A stretch of DNA of 64,000 nucleotides from Permianibacter aggregans (GCF_009756665.1 NZ_CP037953.1:3596001-3660000); one strand, 5' to 3'; shown: positions 51,690 through 62,191, counted from the first letter of the stretch. Numbers and translations are program-made. The notes: generated by a model from the sequence alone, not told the origin.

Positions 51690-52427
51690 TTATACCTTTG
51701 GCTCTTCGCTGCTCGGTGCTGGCGCCAGCGGAGCTGGAGCGACAACTGGAGTAGCGGATTGCTCAGTCGGCTTATTCGCTTTGCTGACCGGCTTTGCGGC
51801 TGGCTTTTTGGCGCCATCCGCTTTTTTGGCAGTCGGCTTTTTCGCCGCTGCTTTCTTCGCTGCTGGTTTTGCTACCGCGGCCTTGGCTTCCGCTTTGACG
51901 GCGGCTTTACCTGGCTCGGCTTTTTTGGTGACCGACTTTTTCGCCGGCTTCGGCGCAGCTTTCGCGGCTTCGGCTTTTTTCGTCACGGCTTTCTTCGCGG
52001 CAGCTTTTGGTGCAGCTTTGGCAGCGGCTTTAGGAGCAGCTTTCTTGGCGGCTGGCTTGGCGACTTTTTTCGCAGCGGTGGCTTTGGCGGATTTCTTGGT
52101 GGCGTCTTTCACGGCTTTGATAACGGCTTTAGCCGTGGCGACAGCGACTTTTTTCTTGTTGGCTGGCTTGGCGACTTTAACTGCTTTCTTGGCGGCTTTG
52201 ACGGCCTGAGCTACCGCTTTCTTGGCGGCTTTTTTCACTTTCGGGGTAGCGGCTGTAGTCGTTTTACCGGCTGCGGCTTTCTTGGTGGCTACCTTTTTGG
52301 TGGCGACTTTTTTTGTCGCGGTGGTTTTGCTGGCTGCTTTTTTGGCGGCAGGTTTTTTGGCTGCGGCTTTCTTAGCAGGCTTTTTTGCTTCGCCTGACGG
52401 CGGAATTGGTTTCTTTGGTTTTGCCAT
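51690..52427 (-). CDS. Histone H1-like Lys/Ala-rich protein (AlgP-like)
   Basis: A 245-residue very basic protein made almost wholly of Ala, Lys, Pro, Thr and Val in KPAAKKA/KKAAAK-type repeats, like the C-terminal tail of eukaryotic H1 and AlgP/AlgR3 of pseudomonads. A more regular helical segment is around 85-110 (VAVATAKAVIKAVKDATKKS). The acidic, Pro-rich end (VVAPAPLAPAPSSEEPKV) differs. It is likely to bind DNA non-specifically. ATG at 52427 has AAGGG nine bases upstream. A possible promoter on the minus strand has TTGACA (52496-52491). Repeats make copy-number change likely between strains. Confidence 0.82.
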   Translation of the reverse strand: MAKPKKPIPPSGEAKKPAKKAAAKKPAAKKAASKTTATKKVATKKVATKKAAAGKTTTAATPKVKKAAKKAVAQAVKAAKKAVKVAKPANKKKVAVATAKAVIKAVKDATKKSAKATAAKKVAKPAAKKAAPKAAAKAAPKAAAKKAVTKKAEAAKAAPKPAKKSVTKKAEPGKAAVKAEAKAAVAKPAAKKAAAKKPTAKKADGAKKPAAKPVSKANKPTEQSATPVVAPAPLAPAPSSEEPKV

Positions 52428-52938
52428 GTGAGTATACCCTTGCAAGGTGAAAAAAGTTGGCAGCGCAAAAATCGTTCAATTCAAAAAAAATGTCAACAAC
52501 AATGTAGGGAAAAGCGCTGGTTTCTGCATGAAAGTCGCATGTTCTTATTCGTTGTGGCGGCACAATGAAGTTGGCGCTCAGTTTTGCGCCGTGGAGTGCG
52601 AGCTTTCAGCGGCGGAAAAACCTCGGCGATCGGGTGGTCAGCATGATCCGTTTTGGAGGTAAGGGTCGACGCGAACTTCGATAGTCGTTTCTGTCCCCAC
52701 TGCCGCGATGCAGCGAAGCGGTGCACTGGCATTTTGCACGCAGCGTTGTCGGCACAACAACGGTTGGTGCTCGCGAGTGGTTTGCCGAAACAATGGCTGC
52801 AGGTTTCGCTGAGTTGGTTTTGGTTCAGGGTAGGGGAGGCGATTGTTTGCCTGCATAGATCTTGCGCCGGTATTCATTGAGCTGCGACCTGAGTTGGTTT
52901 CAAGGATAATTGCCGCCTGTCAGAAACCTGGTGTGCAT
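52428..52938. other. Intergenic region, no convincing gene
   Basis: The left end holds the presumed promoter of the H1-like gene (minus-strand TTGACA at 52491-52496, with a poor -10 17 bases on). Short open frames on both strands between 52447 and 52880 have no family resemblance and no good ribosome sites, so I do not call them. Confidence 0.4.
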
Positions 52939-53205
52939 ATGCGAACGATTCAATTGTTGGGAACCGAGGGGTGCCATCTTTGCGAAGAGGCTTGGTGGCT
53001 GTTGGCGCCCTTGTCTGATCCTTGCCAATGGCGCATCGAGCAACTTGATATCAGTGAGCAGGACGATGTCGAGCAACTGATTGAACGTTATGGTTTGCGT
53101 TTACCGGTGCTGCGCTACCAGCAACACGAACTCGATTGGCCGTTCACCGTCGAGCAGGTACAGCAATGGTTGACATCGGTTGATGCCGCTGTTCGTCGTC
53201 GCTGA
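52939..53205 (+). CDS. Glutaredoxin-like protein (DUF836)
   Basis: An 88-residue thioredoxin-fold protein. The redox motif is CHLC in LLGTEGCHLCEEAWWLL (residues about 11-14), and the cis-Pro is in RYGLRLPVLRYQ. This is the glutaredoxin-like DUF836 family, with unknown redox partner. ATG at 52939 is chosen because the domain starts there; the frame upstream has no family content. A stretch of 367 bases follows before the TetR gene. Confidence 0.8.
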   Translation: MRTIQLLGTEGCHLCEEAWWLLAPLSDPCQWRIEQLDISEQDDVEQLIERYGLRLPVLRYQQHELDWPFTVEQVQQWLTSVDAAVRRR

Positions 53206-53503
53206 ACCGCTGTGCGATTGGTAGAAGGTCGGGTGCATCGATAACGAAGTGCGGTCTTCTGACGTTGCAGAAGTGAACGGAGCGGCTAGTCATTTGCCTG
53301 ACTCGACGGCATAACCTCTTTCGAACCGCTTTCGGGAATTTGTTCAAAGGCCATTTCTGACCGTTTCCGCCCGAGGTGCCGGCATCGAATGCCTTCTGTT
53401 AATCAGCTCGAGCACTTCCTGGCTGGTGGACGCTGCCAGTGTTGATCCGTTCAAAAAACTGCTCGCGGAAACCGGGATTTTTCAGCCTCTTCTTAGGCGG
53501 AGC
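53206..53503. other. Intergenic region before the TetR promoter
   Basis: About 300 bases with no gene I can support. No clear terminator follows the glutaredoxin-like gene. The promoter and operator of the TetR gene begin at 53504. Confidence 0.35.
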
Positions 53504-53548
53504 TTGACAGTCCGACCAGTTTGAACATATGTTTCAAACACTTGTTTA
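53504..53548 (+). promoter_or_regulatory. TetR-fadE promoter with PsrA-like operator
   Basis: TTGACA (53504-53509, perfect -35) lies 18 bases from TATGTT (53528-53533, possible -10). The -10 sits in AACATATGTT, a perfect palindrome. CAAAC-ACTT-GTTTA (53535-53548) follows at the expected start of transcription and fits the CAAAC-N4-GTTTG pattern of PsrA-type repressors. Autorepression by the TetR protein is the natural reading. Confidence 0.65.
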
Positions 53549-53572
53549 GATTGATCCCAGCCAATCCTACCC

Positions 53573-54217
53573 ATGAGCCAGGAAAGCACCCGAGACCGCA
53601 TCATTGCGGCCGCCGAGTTCCTCTTTGCCGACCGCGGCTTTGCTGAAACCTCGCTACGGCTGATTACCTCGCGGGCCAACGTCAACCTGGCCTCAGTGAA
53701 CTATCATTTCGGTAGCAAGAAGTCGTTGATCCAAGCGGTTTTCGACCGATTCATGGCGCAATTGACGGCGGAATTGGTCCGCGAGATGGAGCCTTTACGT
53801 AAGAATTCGTCGATGCCTCATGTCGAGCAGGTATTGGCGACGTTTCTGCGCCCCTTACAAGCGCTCGATCGCCTGGAGCCGCAAGGCGCCGCCATTTTCA
53901 TGCGCCTGTTGGGCCGGGCCTATGCCGAAGAGCAGGGCCATCTGCGCCGCTTTATTTTGAGCAAGTACGGCAATGCGCTCGATGAGTTTCGCGATTTGCT
54001 CAGACGCGCTCACCCGGATATTCCGGCTCAGGAAGTGTTCTGGCGACTGCACTTTATGTTGGGCGCGCTGGTATTTGCCATTGGTGGTGGTAACGCGTTA
54101 CGCGATATCGCTGCTGCCGATTTTCAAGAAAACATTGAACTGCATGAAGTAGTCGCGCGCTTGATCCCGTTTCTGGCAGCGGGCTTCAAGGCACCGATTA
54201 CCTACCCGAGGAGTTAA
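53573..54217 (+). CDS. TetR family regulator, PsrA-like
   Basis: A 214-residue TetR regulator. The DNA-binding domain is residues 1-60 (STRDRIIAAAEFLFADRGFA, then the recognition part NVNLASVNYHFGSKKSLIQA). The ligand domain carries EVFWRLHFMLGALVFAIGG, typical of the CerR/PsrA-like C-terminal group. It sits four bases before fadE on the same strand, with operator-like repeats in its promoter. It is very probably a fatty acyl-responsive repressor of fadE and, through 17843-17858, of fadIJ. The ligand is inferred, not shown. Confidence 0.85.
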   Translation: MSQESTRDRIIAAAEFLFADRGFAETSLRLITSRANVNLASVNYHFGSKKSLIQAVFDRFMAQLTAELVREMEPLRKNSSMPHVEQVLATFLRPLQALDRLEPQGAAIFMRLLGRAYAEEQGHLRRFILSKYGNALDEFRDLLRRAHPDIPAQEVFWRLHFMLGALVFAIGGGNALRDIAAADFQENIELHEVVARLIPFLAAGFKAPITYPRS

Positions 54218-54220
54218 GTT

Positions 54221-56689
54221 ATGACCACATTAGTCCACCTGCTGGTTTTACTGGTGGTGTCTGGCACCATGCTGTACCGGCGTGGCGCGCTGATGACGAC
54301 GCTGGTAGCGAACGCCATTGCGCTGGTGATTTGCAGCGTTGTGTTCGAACCTTCTTACGTTGCCTGGGGCTTGTTCATTGTTGCCGCATTGGTCTTGCTG
54401 CCGACTCCGCTACGCAAAAACCTCATCAGCAAACCGGTGCTGAGCATTTTCCGCAGAGTGTTGCCGCCAATGACGTCGACGGAACGCGAAGCGCTGGAAG
54501 CGGGTGATGTCTGGTGGGACGGCGAACTGTTCCAGGGTAATCCGAATTGGCAAACGCTGCTGTCGTATCCAAAACCGACGTTGAGCGAAGAAGAGCAGGC
54601 GTTTGTTGACAACGAAACGGAAGAGCTGTGCCGCATCGTCAACGACTTCAATATCGTGCACAAAGATCGTGATCTGTCACCGGAAGCCTGGGAATATCTT
54701 AAAAAAGCCGGTTTCCTCGGCATGATCATTCCGAAAGAGTACGGTGGCAAAGGCTTCTCGGCGTTGGCGCATTCAACGGTCGTTACCAAGCTGGCATCAC
54801 GTTCCTGCACTGCTGCCGTGACCGTGATGGTGCCGAACTCACTTGGCCCAGCCGAATTGCTGCTGCATTACGGCACCAAAGAGCAAAAAGACCATTACTT
54901 GCCGCGTTTGGCACGCGGCGAAGAAATTCCATGCTTTGCCTTGACCGCGCCGAAAGCCGGTTCCGATGCCGGCGCTATTCCGGATACCGGCATCATTTGC
55001 CAAGGCACCTACGAAGGCAAAGAAGTGCTTGGCATTCGTTTGAATTGGAACAAGCGCTACATCACGCTGGCGCCGGTCGCGACGGTGCTCGGTTTGGCGT
55101 TCAAGCTATACGATCCGGACAAATTGCTCGGCGACAAAGTCGATTACGGCATCACCTGCGCGCTGATTCCAACCGATCATCCAGGCGTCGAAGTCGGCCG
55201 TCGTCATTTGCCAATGGGCATGGCATTCATGAATGGTCCAACGACCGGCAAAGATGTGTTCATTCCATTGGATTGGATCATCGGTGGTAAAGAATATGCC
55301 GGCCAAGGCTGGCGCATGCTGGTTGAATGTTTGTCAGCTGGTCGCGGTATTTCGTTGCCGGCACTTGGCACCGCCACCGCGCAAGTGGCGTATCGGATGA
55401 CCGGCGCTTATGCTCGTGTGCGCAAACAATTCAAAACCCATATCGGTGCCTTTGAAGGCATCGAAGAAGCGATGGCACGCATCGCCGGCAAGACCTATCA
55501 ATTGGAAGCGATGCGGCAGATGACCGCAGCTTCCATCGATCTCGGTGTCAAACCAGCAGTCGTCACCGCCATTGCCAAATACCACATGACCGAACTCGGT
55601 CGCGCCGTCGTCACCGATGCAATGGATGTGCATGCCGGTCGCGGCGTGATCATGGGCCCAGAAAATTATCTGGCGCATGGTTTTGTCAGCCAGCCCATCG
55701 CGATCACCGTTGAAGGCGCCAATATTCTGACCCGCAACCTGATGATTTTTGGTCAGGGCGCCGTGCGTTGCCATCCGTTCGTATTCGATGAAATGCAGGC
55801 GGCGGCGAACACCGATAAAGTCAAAGGCTTGACCGATTTCGATCAACTGCTGTTCAAGCATATCGGCTACGCGGCCAGCAATTTTGTCCGCACGCTGATG
55901 CTCGGTTTGACGGCCGGTCGTCTTGCCAATGCCCCGACCTCTGGCGAAACCAAACGTCACTTCGAGCAGCTTTCGCGCTTCTCGGCGGCGCTGGCGCTGG
56001 TTGCTGACGTGTCGATGATGCTGCTTGGTGGTGATTTGAAGCGCCGCGAGCGTTTGTCGGCTCGTTTGGGTGATGTCTTATCCAATTTGTACATGGCATC
56101 GACGGCGCTGAAGTATTACCACGATCAAGGCTGCCCAGCCTCCGATCTGCCGTATGTCCGTTGGTGTGTGCGTAATGCGCTGTATGAATGCCAGAAAGCG
56201 TTTTCGCAGTTCTTCGCCAACATGCCGAACTCGTTTGTCGCTTGGCTGATGAAGCTGGTCGTGCTGCCGTTCGGCAACAAGGTCCGCAAGCCGAACGACA
56301 AGCTCGACCATCTGCTCGTTGCAGCAATGATGAAAGATCACGAATTGCGTGACCGGGTAACCGCTCAGGTTTACCTCGGCGCTGAAGATCAGCCATTGGC
56401 GAAAATGGAGGCAGCCTTCAAAGCCGTTTTGGCCGCCGCTGACGCGGACCGCAAACTCGGCAAGGCCATGCGCAAAGGCCAGATGCAGGAAGTCGAAGGC
56501 CCGCAGACGTACGAAGATGTGCTGCAACGGGCGCTGCAAGCCGGTGTCATCGATAGCGCCGAAGCGGAGCTGCTGCGCAAAGCCGAAGCCTTGCGTGACG
56601 AAGTCATTCAAGTCGACAGCTTTGCCCGTGGCCATTTCACGGTCAGTGCCCTGGATAAAAGTGGCAAGAGCCATAGCCAGGCGGCGTAG
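54221..56689 (+). CDS. fadE: Acyl-CoA dehydrogenase FadE
   Basis: An 822-residue long FadE-type acyl-CoA dehydrogenase (E. coli FadE 814), catalysing the first oxidation step of beta-oxidation. Two N-terminal hydrophobic segments (about 1-60) anchor it to the membrane. The dehydrogenase core follows with MIIPKEYGGKGFSALAHSTV, CFALTAPKAGSDAGAIPDTG and DAMDVHAGRGVIMGPENYLA; a FadE-specific C-terminal domain starts near 560. AGGAG precedes the ATG inside the end of the TetR gene. A terminator follows at 56707. Confidence 0.95.
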   Translation: MTTLVHLLVLLVVSGTMLYRRGALMTTLVANAIALVICSVVFEPSYVAWGLFIVAALVLLPTPLRKNLISKPVLSIFRRVLPPMTSTEREALEAGDVWWDGELFQGNPNWQTLLSYPKPTLSEEEQAFVDNETEELCRIVNDFNIVHKDRDLSPEAWEYLKKAGFLGMIIPKEYGGKGFSALAHSTVVTKLASRSCTAAVTVMVPNSLGPAELLLHYGTKEQKDHYLPRLARGEEIPCFALTAPKAGSDAGAIPDTGIICQGTYEGKEVLGIRLNWNKRYITLAPVATVLGLAFKLYDPDKLLGDKVDYGITCALIPTDHPGVEVGRRHLPMGMAFMNGPTTGKDVFIPLDWIIGGKEYAGQGWRMLVECLSAGRGISLPALGTATAQVAYRMTGAYARVRKQFKTHIGAFEGIEEAMARIAGKTYQLEAMRQMTAASIDLGVKPAVVTAIAKYHMTELGRAVVTDAMDVHAGRGVIMGPENYLAHGFVSQPIAITVEGANILTRNLMIFGQGAVRCHPFVFDEMQAAANTDKVKGLTDFDQLLFKHIGYAASNFVRTLMLGLTAGRLANAPTSGETKRHFEQLSRFSAALALVADVSMMLLGGDLKRRERLSARLGDVLSNLYMASTALKYYHDQGCPASDLPYVRWCVRNALYECQKAFSQFFANMPNSFVAWLMKLVVLPFGNKVRKPNDKLDHLLVAAMMKDHELRDRVTAQVYLGAEDQPLAKMEAAFKAVLAAADADRKLGKAMRKGQMQEVEGPQTYEDVLQRALQAGVIDSAEAELLRKAEALRDEVIQVDSFARGHFTVSALDKSGKSHSQAA

Positions 56690-56706
56690 GCGCATCTGTG
56701 TTGACG

Positions 56707-56734
56707 GAAACGGTCTTCGGGCCGTTTCTTTTTT
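56707..56734 (+). terminator. Rho-independent terminator after fadE
   Basis: Stem GAAACGGTC / GGCCGTTTC closed by a TTCG tetraloop and followed by six T. It is 18 bases after the fadE stop. Confidence 0.9.
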
Positions 56735-57065
56735 GTCTGAGCTGACTGAGCATTTTGCCGCATCGCGGCAATAATTGTAGAAATTACGTTAACGTCAATT
56801 TAGCCAGGATTTGTTCGCCTGAACTGTCAGATTGGCTTCGGCATATCGGCTTATTTCGATAGAACGAAATGAAAAAACGGGAGTTTTTATCAGCAGCTGG
56901 GAACTTTCATTTCTACACTTTATCTGAACACTGCAAGGTCATTGAACCTCATCGATTAAACCACTTCCTGGTTGATGAGCCCTAACCTGATCTGTCCCCT
57001 TTCAGGCTCAATGTTCTCCTTGTGTGTTGCTAGCAGAAGGCCCGCGATTGCGGGCCTTCTTTTTT
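56735..57065 (+). ncRNA. Candidate small RNA ending in a strong terminator
   Basis: There is no supported gene in these 331 bases, yet they end in a second strong terminator (see 57035). Inside, CTCATC...GATGAG with inner AACC/GGTT (about 56949-56980) forms a hairpin, and a pyrimidine-rich GTTCTCCTTG stretch near 57013 could pair with ribosome sites. The 5' end and promoter are not defined. A 38-codon frame from 56869 has no ribosome site. Confidence 0.35.
57035..57065 (+). terminator. Rho-independent terminator without an upstream gene
   Basis: Stem AGAAGGCCCGC / GCGGGCCTTCT (11 bp, loop GATT) followed by a T run. The nearest gene upstream on this strand (fadE) already has its own terminator 300 bases earlier. 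Confidence 0.85.
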
Positions 57066-57121
57066 GCCGGTCGACAATTCTTTTTTATCGGTCGATATGG
57101 CGGCTGTGTTTTTCAGCCAAG

Positions 57122-57149
57122 AAAAAAGGGAGCTTTTGCTCCCTTTTTT
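57122..57149 (-). terminator. Terminator after the DUF4124 gene
   Basis: Stem AAAAAAGGGAGC / GCTCCCTTTTTT with a TTTT loop, 13 bases past the DUF4124 stop on the minus strand. It is symmetric and may work in both directions. Confidence 0.85.
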
Positions 57150-57161
57150 GTACGGCAACGA

Positions 57162-57599
57162 TTACTTGTCGCAGTAGAACTCAATCTGCTTCTCGGTGTC
57201 GGCCAGACGCGCTTTCCGCTCTTCTTCGGTCAAATGCCTTGGCTCGCCTTTTTCATCATTGACCCGAATTTTTGCTGCGGTGCGCAGCATTTCGCGGTTC
57301 TGTTTGGCGATATCACAGTTCTTCGACAGCTTTTCCTTTTCCGCCGAGGTGTACTCACCGGCACCGGTTTTCGGGTTTGCCTTGTCAGCAGGTTTGCTGG
57401 TCAGTGGCGATTCTGCGCCCTCTTCATTGATCGAAGCGGTCGCTGACTTGATCACCGTGTAGGGCCGATCATTGGGCGGCAGCTGGGTGTATTGGATCTG
57501 ACCGTTATCATCAGTCCACTTGTAGGTGTTGCCGGCCAGGGCCGTGCCTGCCATACATGCCAGTCCGCCTACCAACAGGACGAGCCTAAGCGACTTCAT
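57162..57599 (-). CDS. DUF4124 domain exported protein
   Basis: A 145-residue exported protein. The signal peptide is MKSLRLVLLVGGLACMAGTA (ending ALA), followed at once by the DUF4124 motif TYKWTDDNGQIQYTQLPP. The rest is charged and helical, with two Cys (SKNCDIAK and EFYCDK) that may form a disulfide. ATG at 57599 has GGAG seven bases upstream; an upstream in-frame start would break the signal. Function of the family is unknown. Confidence 0.85.
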   Translation of the reverse strand: MKSLRLVLLVGGLACMAGTALAGNTYKWTDDNGQIQYTQLPPNDRPYTVIKSATASINEEGAESPLTSKPADKANPKTGAGEYTSAEKEKLSKNCDIAKQNREMLRTAAKIRVNDEKGEPRHLTEEERKARLADTEKQIEFYCDK

Positions 57600-57666
57600 A
57601 CCGAATCTCCATAACATAGATGCTCATACTATAGAACGTCAGCACCCCTGATAAAAGTGGCAGGGA

Positions 57667-57939
57667 TCACGACTCTTCTATTTCGTCCTGGATTAGACCG
57701 TTCTGCGCCGCAAAATTCACGACTTCCTGGAATAAACTCGGGTGCAGCGTGGCCAGCTCCGGGTCGACATACACGCATTTGATCCCGTCAACAATCGCCG
57801 GTCGTAACAAGGGGGAGTAGTACATGCGCCGGTTGCGGAAACTGCACAGATTGCCGCACATCCGTTCCGCCCAGTCGCTGGGGCGAAAGGTCTTGCCGTT
57901 GGCGGTAATGCCTTTGATGACGATTTTCTTGGAGGTCAT
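57667..57939 (-). CDS. DUF3579 family protein
   Basis: A 90-residue cytoplasmic protein. The segment KGITANGKTFRPSDWAERMC is typical of the DUF3579 family, common in beta- and gammaproteobacteria and of unknown function. Two Cys lie close together (MCGNLCSF) and a third in IKCVYVD. It precedes the DUF4124 gene on the same strand, 67 bases away. Confidence 0.75.
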   Translation of the reverse strand: MTSKKIVIKGITANGKTFRPSDWAERMCGNLCSFRNRRMYYSPLLRPAIVDGIKCVYVDPELATLHPSLFQEVVNFAAQNGLIQDEIEES

Positions 57940-58149
57940 GTTGACGCGAGTGCCTGTAATGCCGAATCAGCGGGTCGCTCGAAAAGCGGCGACACTATAG
58001 CAGAGCAGGGCCGGTTTCGCCGGCGCTTCGGACTGGCAATAGTGCGGAACGCGGCCTGCTTGGCATCCATTTCGCTGTAACAAATAGCGCTAATTTCGGT
58101 CTGAAGCAGGGCAAATCGATAAATGCAGATGGGGTGGTCGGGAATAACG

Positions 58150-59100
58150 ATGCGAAAGCTCAGTGAAAATGAAGTAACACCAGAAGCGGTTTATGTTGAT
58201 CGCCGGCGTATTCTGCAAGCACTCGGTTTCGGGTTGGCGACGAGCTTTTTGCCGCTCAATGCAACGCTGGCGGCGCCCGCGCCGCTGAGGTTCAGCAAAA
58301 CCCCCTGGGGCAGTGATTTGACGCTGACCGGCGAATACTCGATTACCCATTACAACAACTTCTATGAATTCGGCACCGGTAAGGACGACCCGGCGAAAAA
58401 CGCCCAACAATTCAAAACCGAGCCCTGGAGTGTGGTGATTGAGGGCGAGGTGGCCAAACCGGGTCGCTATGGTCTTGAGGACATTCTGCGTGGCATGCCA
58501 TTGGAGGAGCGCATTTACCGGATGCGCTGTGTCGAAGCCTGGTCGATGGTCATTCCATGGATAGGCTTCCCGCTGGCCAAATTGCTGGAGAGAGTGCAGC
58601 CGACCAGCAAAGCCAAGTATGTGGCGTTTCAGACCTTGCATGATCCGAAGCAAATGCCGGGTCAGCGTCCTGGACTGCTTGGTTTTAGTTCGCTGGATTG
58701 GCCCTATGTAGAAGGGCTCAGGCTCGATGAAGCAATGCACCCGCTGACCATCCTGGCTGTCGGTCTGTACGGCAAAACGCTGCCGCCGCAAAACGGCGCA
58801 CCATTAAGGCTGGTTGTGCCGTGGAAATACGGCTTCAAAGGCATCAAGTCGATTGTCCGCATCAGCGTCACCGAAAAGCAGCCGCCGACCACCTGGAACC
58901 TGATGGCTCCACAAGAATACGGTTTCTATGCCAACGTCAATCCAAATGTCGATCATCCGCGCTGGAGCCAAGCCCGGGAACGGCGCATCGTCGACAATAG
59001 CCTGTTCGGCACCAGCCGTATCGATACCCTGATGTTCAACGGCTATGCCGAGCAGGTGGCGCACCTTTACCGGGATATGGATTTGCGGCGGTACTACTAA
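58150..59100 (+). CDS. msrP: Protein-methionine-sulfoxide reductase catalytic subunit MsrP
   Basis: A 316-residue periplasmic molybdoenzyme (YedY) that repairs oxidised methionines in envelope proteins. The Tat signal is [20 protein letters not shown]. Molybdenum is held by Cys127 in [15 protein letters not shown]. The C-terminal segment [20 protein letters not shown] matches the family. ATG at 58150 follows GGGA; the earlier in-frame ATGs add a short unrelated lead. It is followed after three bases by msrQ. Confidence 0.95.
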   Translation: MRKLSENEVTPEAVYVDRRRILQALGFGLATSFLPLNATLAAPAPLRFSKTPWGSDLTLTGEYSITHYNNFYEFGTGKDDPAKNAQQFKTEPWSVVIEGEVAKPGRYGLEDILRGMPLEERIYRMRCVEAWSMVIPWIGFPLAKLLERVQPTSKAKYVAFQTLHDPKQMPGQRPGLLGFSSLDWPYVEGLRLDEAMHPLTILAVGLYGKTLPPQNGAPLRLVVPWKYGFKGIKSIVRISVTEKQPPTTWNLMAPQEYGFYANVNPNVDHPRWSQARERRIVDNSLFGTSRIDTLMFNGYAEQVAHLYRDMDLRRYY

Positions 59101-59103
59101 ACT

Positions 59104-59733
59104 GTGCAGCTCCCTTTACTGAATCATCCAACCTGGCGCCGCTGGCTGCTGAAGCCGTTGGCGTTTTTCGCCATGCTGTGGCCGTTCGCCGATCTGCTGC
59201 ACGGCGCGGTCACGGCATCTCTTGGTGCCGACCCGCAAAAGGTCATCATGCTGACCACCGGTCGTTGGGCGCTTTATTCATTAATGATGTGTCTGTCGAT
59301 GACGCCGCTGCGGTTGCTAACCGGCCAACCAGCCTGGATTGCGTTCCGGCGCATGCTGGGCTTATTCAGCTTCTTCTATTTATGTTTGCATCTGACTACG
59401 TTTGTTGTTCTCTATATGGGCTTGGAGTGGCGTAACATCGGCGCCGAAATTATTGAACGACCGTATATCACTGTCGGCATGCTGGCCTTTCTTCTGATGC
59501 TGCCGCTGGCCATTACGTCGAACCGCTATTCGATGCGTAAATTGGGGCGCCGTTGGCACAAACTTCATAGATTGGTGTACGTCATTGCCGTGCTCGGTGT
59601 CTGGCACTATTTCTGGCAAGTAAAATCTGATCTGAATCAGCCCGTTCTGTTTATTTTTATACTATCCTTACTGTTCGGCTTGCGTATCTACAACCGGTTT
59701 TTCGGCGGACGCCAAGCAGTCAAAAGTCAATAG
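59104..59733 (+). CDS. msrQ: Haem-binding membrane subunit MsrQ
   Basis: A 209-residue membrane cytochrome b-like protein (YedZ) with about six helices that passes quinol or flavin electrons to MsrP. Haem-ligand His residues are in FADLLHGAVT, YLCLHLTTFV and RRWHKLHRLVYVIAVLGVWH. The start is GTG at 59104, three bases after msrP, so the genes are coupled. The rrn promoter begins about 20 bases after its stop, with no terminator visible between. Confidence 0.93.
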   Translation: MQLPLLNHPTWRRWLLKPLAFFAMLWPFADLLHGAVTASLGADPQKVIMLTTGRWALYSLMMCLSMTPLRLLTGQPAWIAFRRMLGLFSFFYLCLHLTTFVVLYMGLEWRNIGAEIIERPYITVGMLAFLLMLPLAITSNRYSMRKLGRRWHKLHRLVYVIAVLGVWHYFWQVKSDLNQPVLFIFILSLLFGLRIYNRFFGGRQAVKSQ

Positions 59734-59754
59734 CGATTTTTATAAAAATACTGC

Positions 59755-59782
59755 TTGCATCATCGAATTTCCTCCCTATAAT
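59755..59782 (+). promoter_or_regulatory. rrn promoter P1
   Basis: TTGCAT (59755-59760), 16 bases, TATAAT (59777-59782), then a GC-rich GCGCGCC discriminator. A/T-rich sequence just upstream (TTTTTATAAAAATA) looks like an UP element. Confidence 0.8.
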
Positions 59783-59893
59783 GCGCGCCTCACCGACGGG
59801 GAGCACGGAAGTGCGAGACGGCGGGGTTGGCACCGGAAGGTAAGCGGGCTGAAGTGGTCGGAAACGACGGTTCAGAAAGCGCAGAAAAAGGTG

Positions 59894-59921
59894 TTGACAA
59901 GGTGGTGCGATACTGTAGAAT
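59894..59921 (+). promoter_or_regulatory. rrn promoter P2
   Basis: TTGACA (59894-59899), 16 bases, TAGAAT (59916-59921), followed by GCGCGCCCC. The GC-rich discriminator is the mark of stringent, growth-rate control. Confidence 0.85.
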
Positions 59922-59970
59922 GCGCGCCCCGCTTCACGAGAAAGTGAAGTGACGCAGCGATGAGTTGCGA

Positions 59971-59983
59971 TGCTCTTTAACAA
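59971..59983 (+). promoter_or_regulatory. rrn leader boxA (antitermination)
   Basis: TGCTCTTTAACAA matches the boxA element that recruits NusB/NusE for rRNA antitermination; it is followed by ATCTGTGTGGGCACT as in E. coli leaders. Confidence 0.85.
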
Positions 59984-60113
59984 GATAACGAAGTAATCTG
60001 TGTGGGCACTAGCGTTGAGAGAAGCGACGAAAATATCGTAATACTCTTACGTTTAGTGAACTCGAGATTCATAGTAGTTTCGAAATTAGCCAAGCGATAA
60101 GAGCCAAAGACTT

Positions 60114-61640
<1,527 letters not shown>

Positions 61641-61708
61641 AAACCTGTCGCTAAATCTTAGCGTTAAGTGCTCACACAGATTACTTCGTCCGGCAAGACT
61701 GACAACAC

Positions 61709-61785
<77 letters not shown>

Positions 61786-61808
61786 AATTAGGTGAGCGTT
61801 GTACAAAA

Positions 61809-61884
61809 GGGGCTATAGCTCAGTTGGTAGAGCACCTGCTTTGCAAGCAGGGGGTCATCGGTTCGAATCCGATTAGCTCCACCA
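61809..61884 (+). tRNA. alaT: tRNA-Ala (TGC)
   Basis: A 76-base cloverleaf from GGGGCTATAGCTCAGTTGG to TAGCTCCACCA, CCA encoded. Anticodon TGC at 61842-61844 in loop TTTGCAA. It is 23 bases after tRNA-Ile, the standard spacer pair. Confidence 0.97.
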
Positions 61885-62191
61885 TCAAGCGCAAGTTACT
61901 AGTCAGTCAAAGTCGAATGTCAGTGCCGAGTCTTTTTGCTCGAAAGAGAAAAGAAGATTGGGCACTGACGTTTGCGGTCGCAAAATGCTCCTGCATTAGC
62001 GACACTCCTACATCCATGTAGGTCGTCGGTATCGTTCTTTAACAATTTGGATGACAAGATTGAAAGCGCGAGTGTGCAGCTGAGAAGTTGTGCGCTCTGA
62101 ATGGGCGGGTGAGACCGCGCATTCGATAGGTAATACCATGTCAGCAATAAGTAAGGTATTCGCTTTGATTTGAGACCCTTTGGGGTTATAT
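61885..62191 (+). other. rrn spacer between tRNA-Ala and 23S, with boxA
   Basis: About 307 bases of transcribed spacer. CCTACAT-CC-ATGTAGG (about 62008-62023) is a perfect 7-bp hairpin, and CGTTCTTTAACAA at 62033-62045 is the spacer boxA. Sequence just before the 23S start should pair with that after its 3' end to form the RNase III stem, but that end is outside the window. Confidence 0.75.

Noticed and set aside
56869-56985. Possible 38-codon ORF starting MKKREFLSAAGNF after fadE
   Set aside because: No ribosome site upstream and no recognisable family; a non-coding role for the interval fits better.
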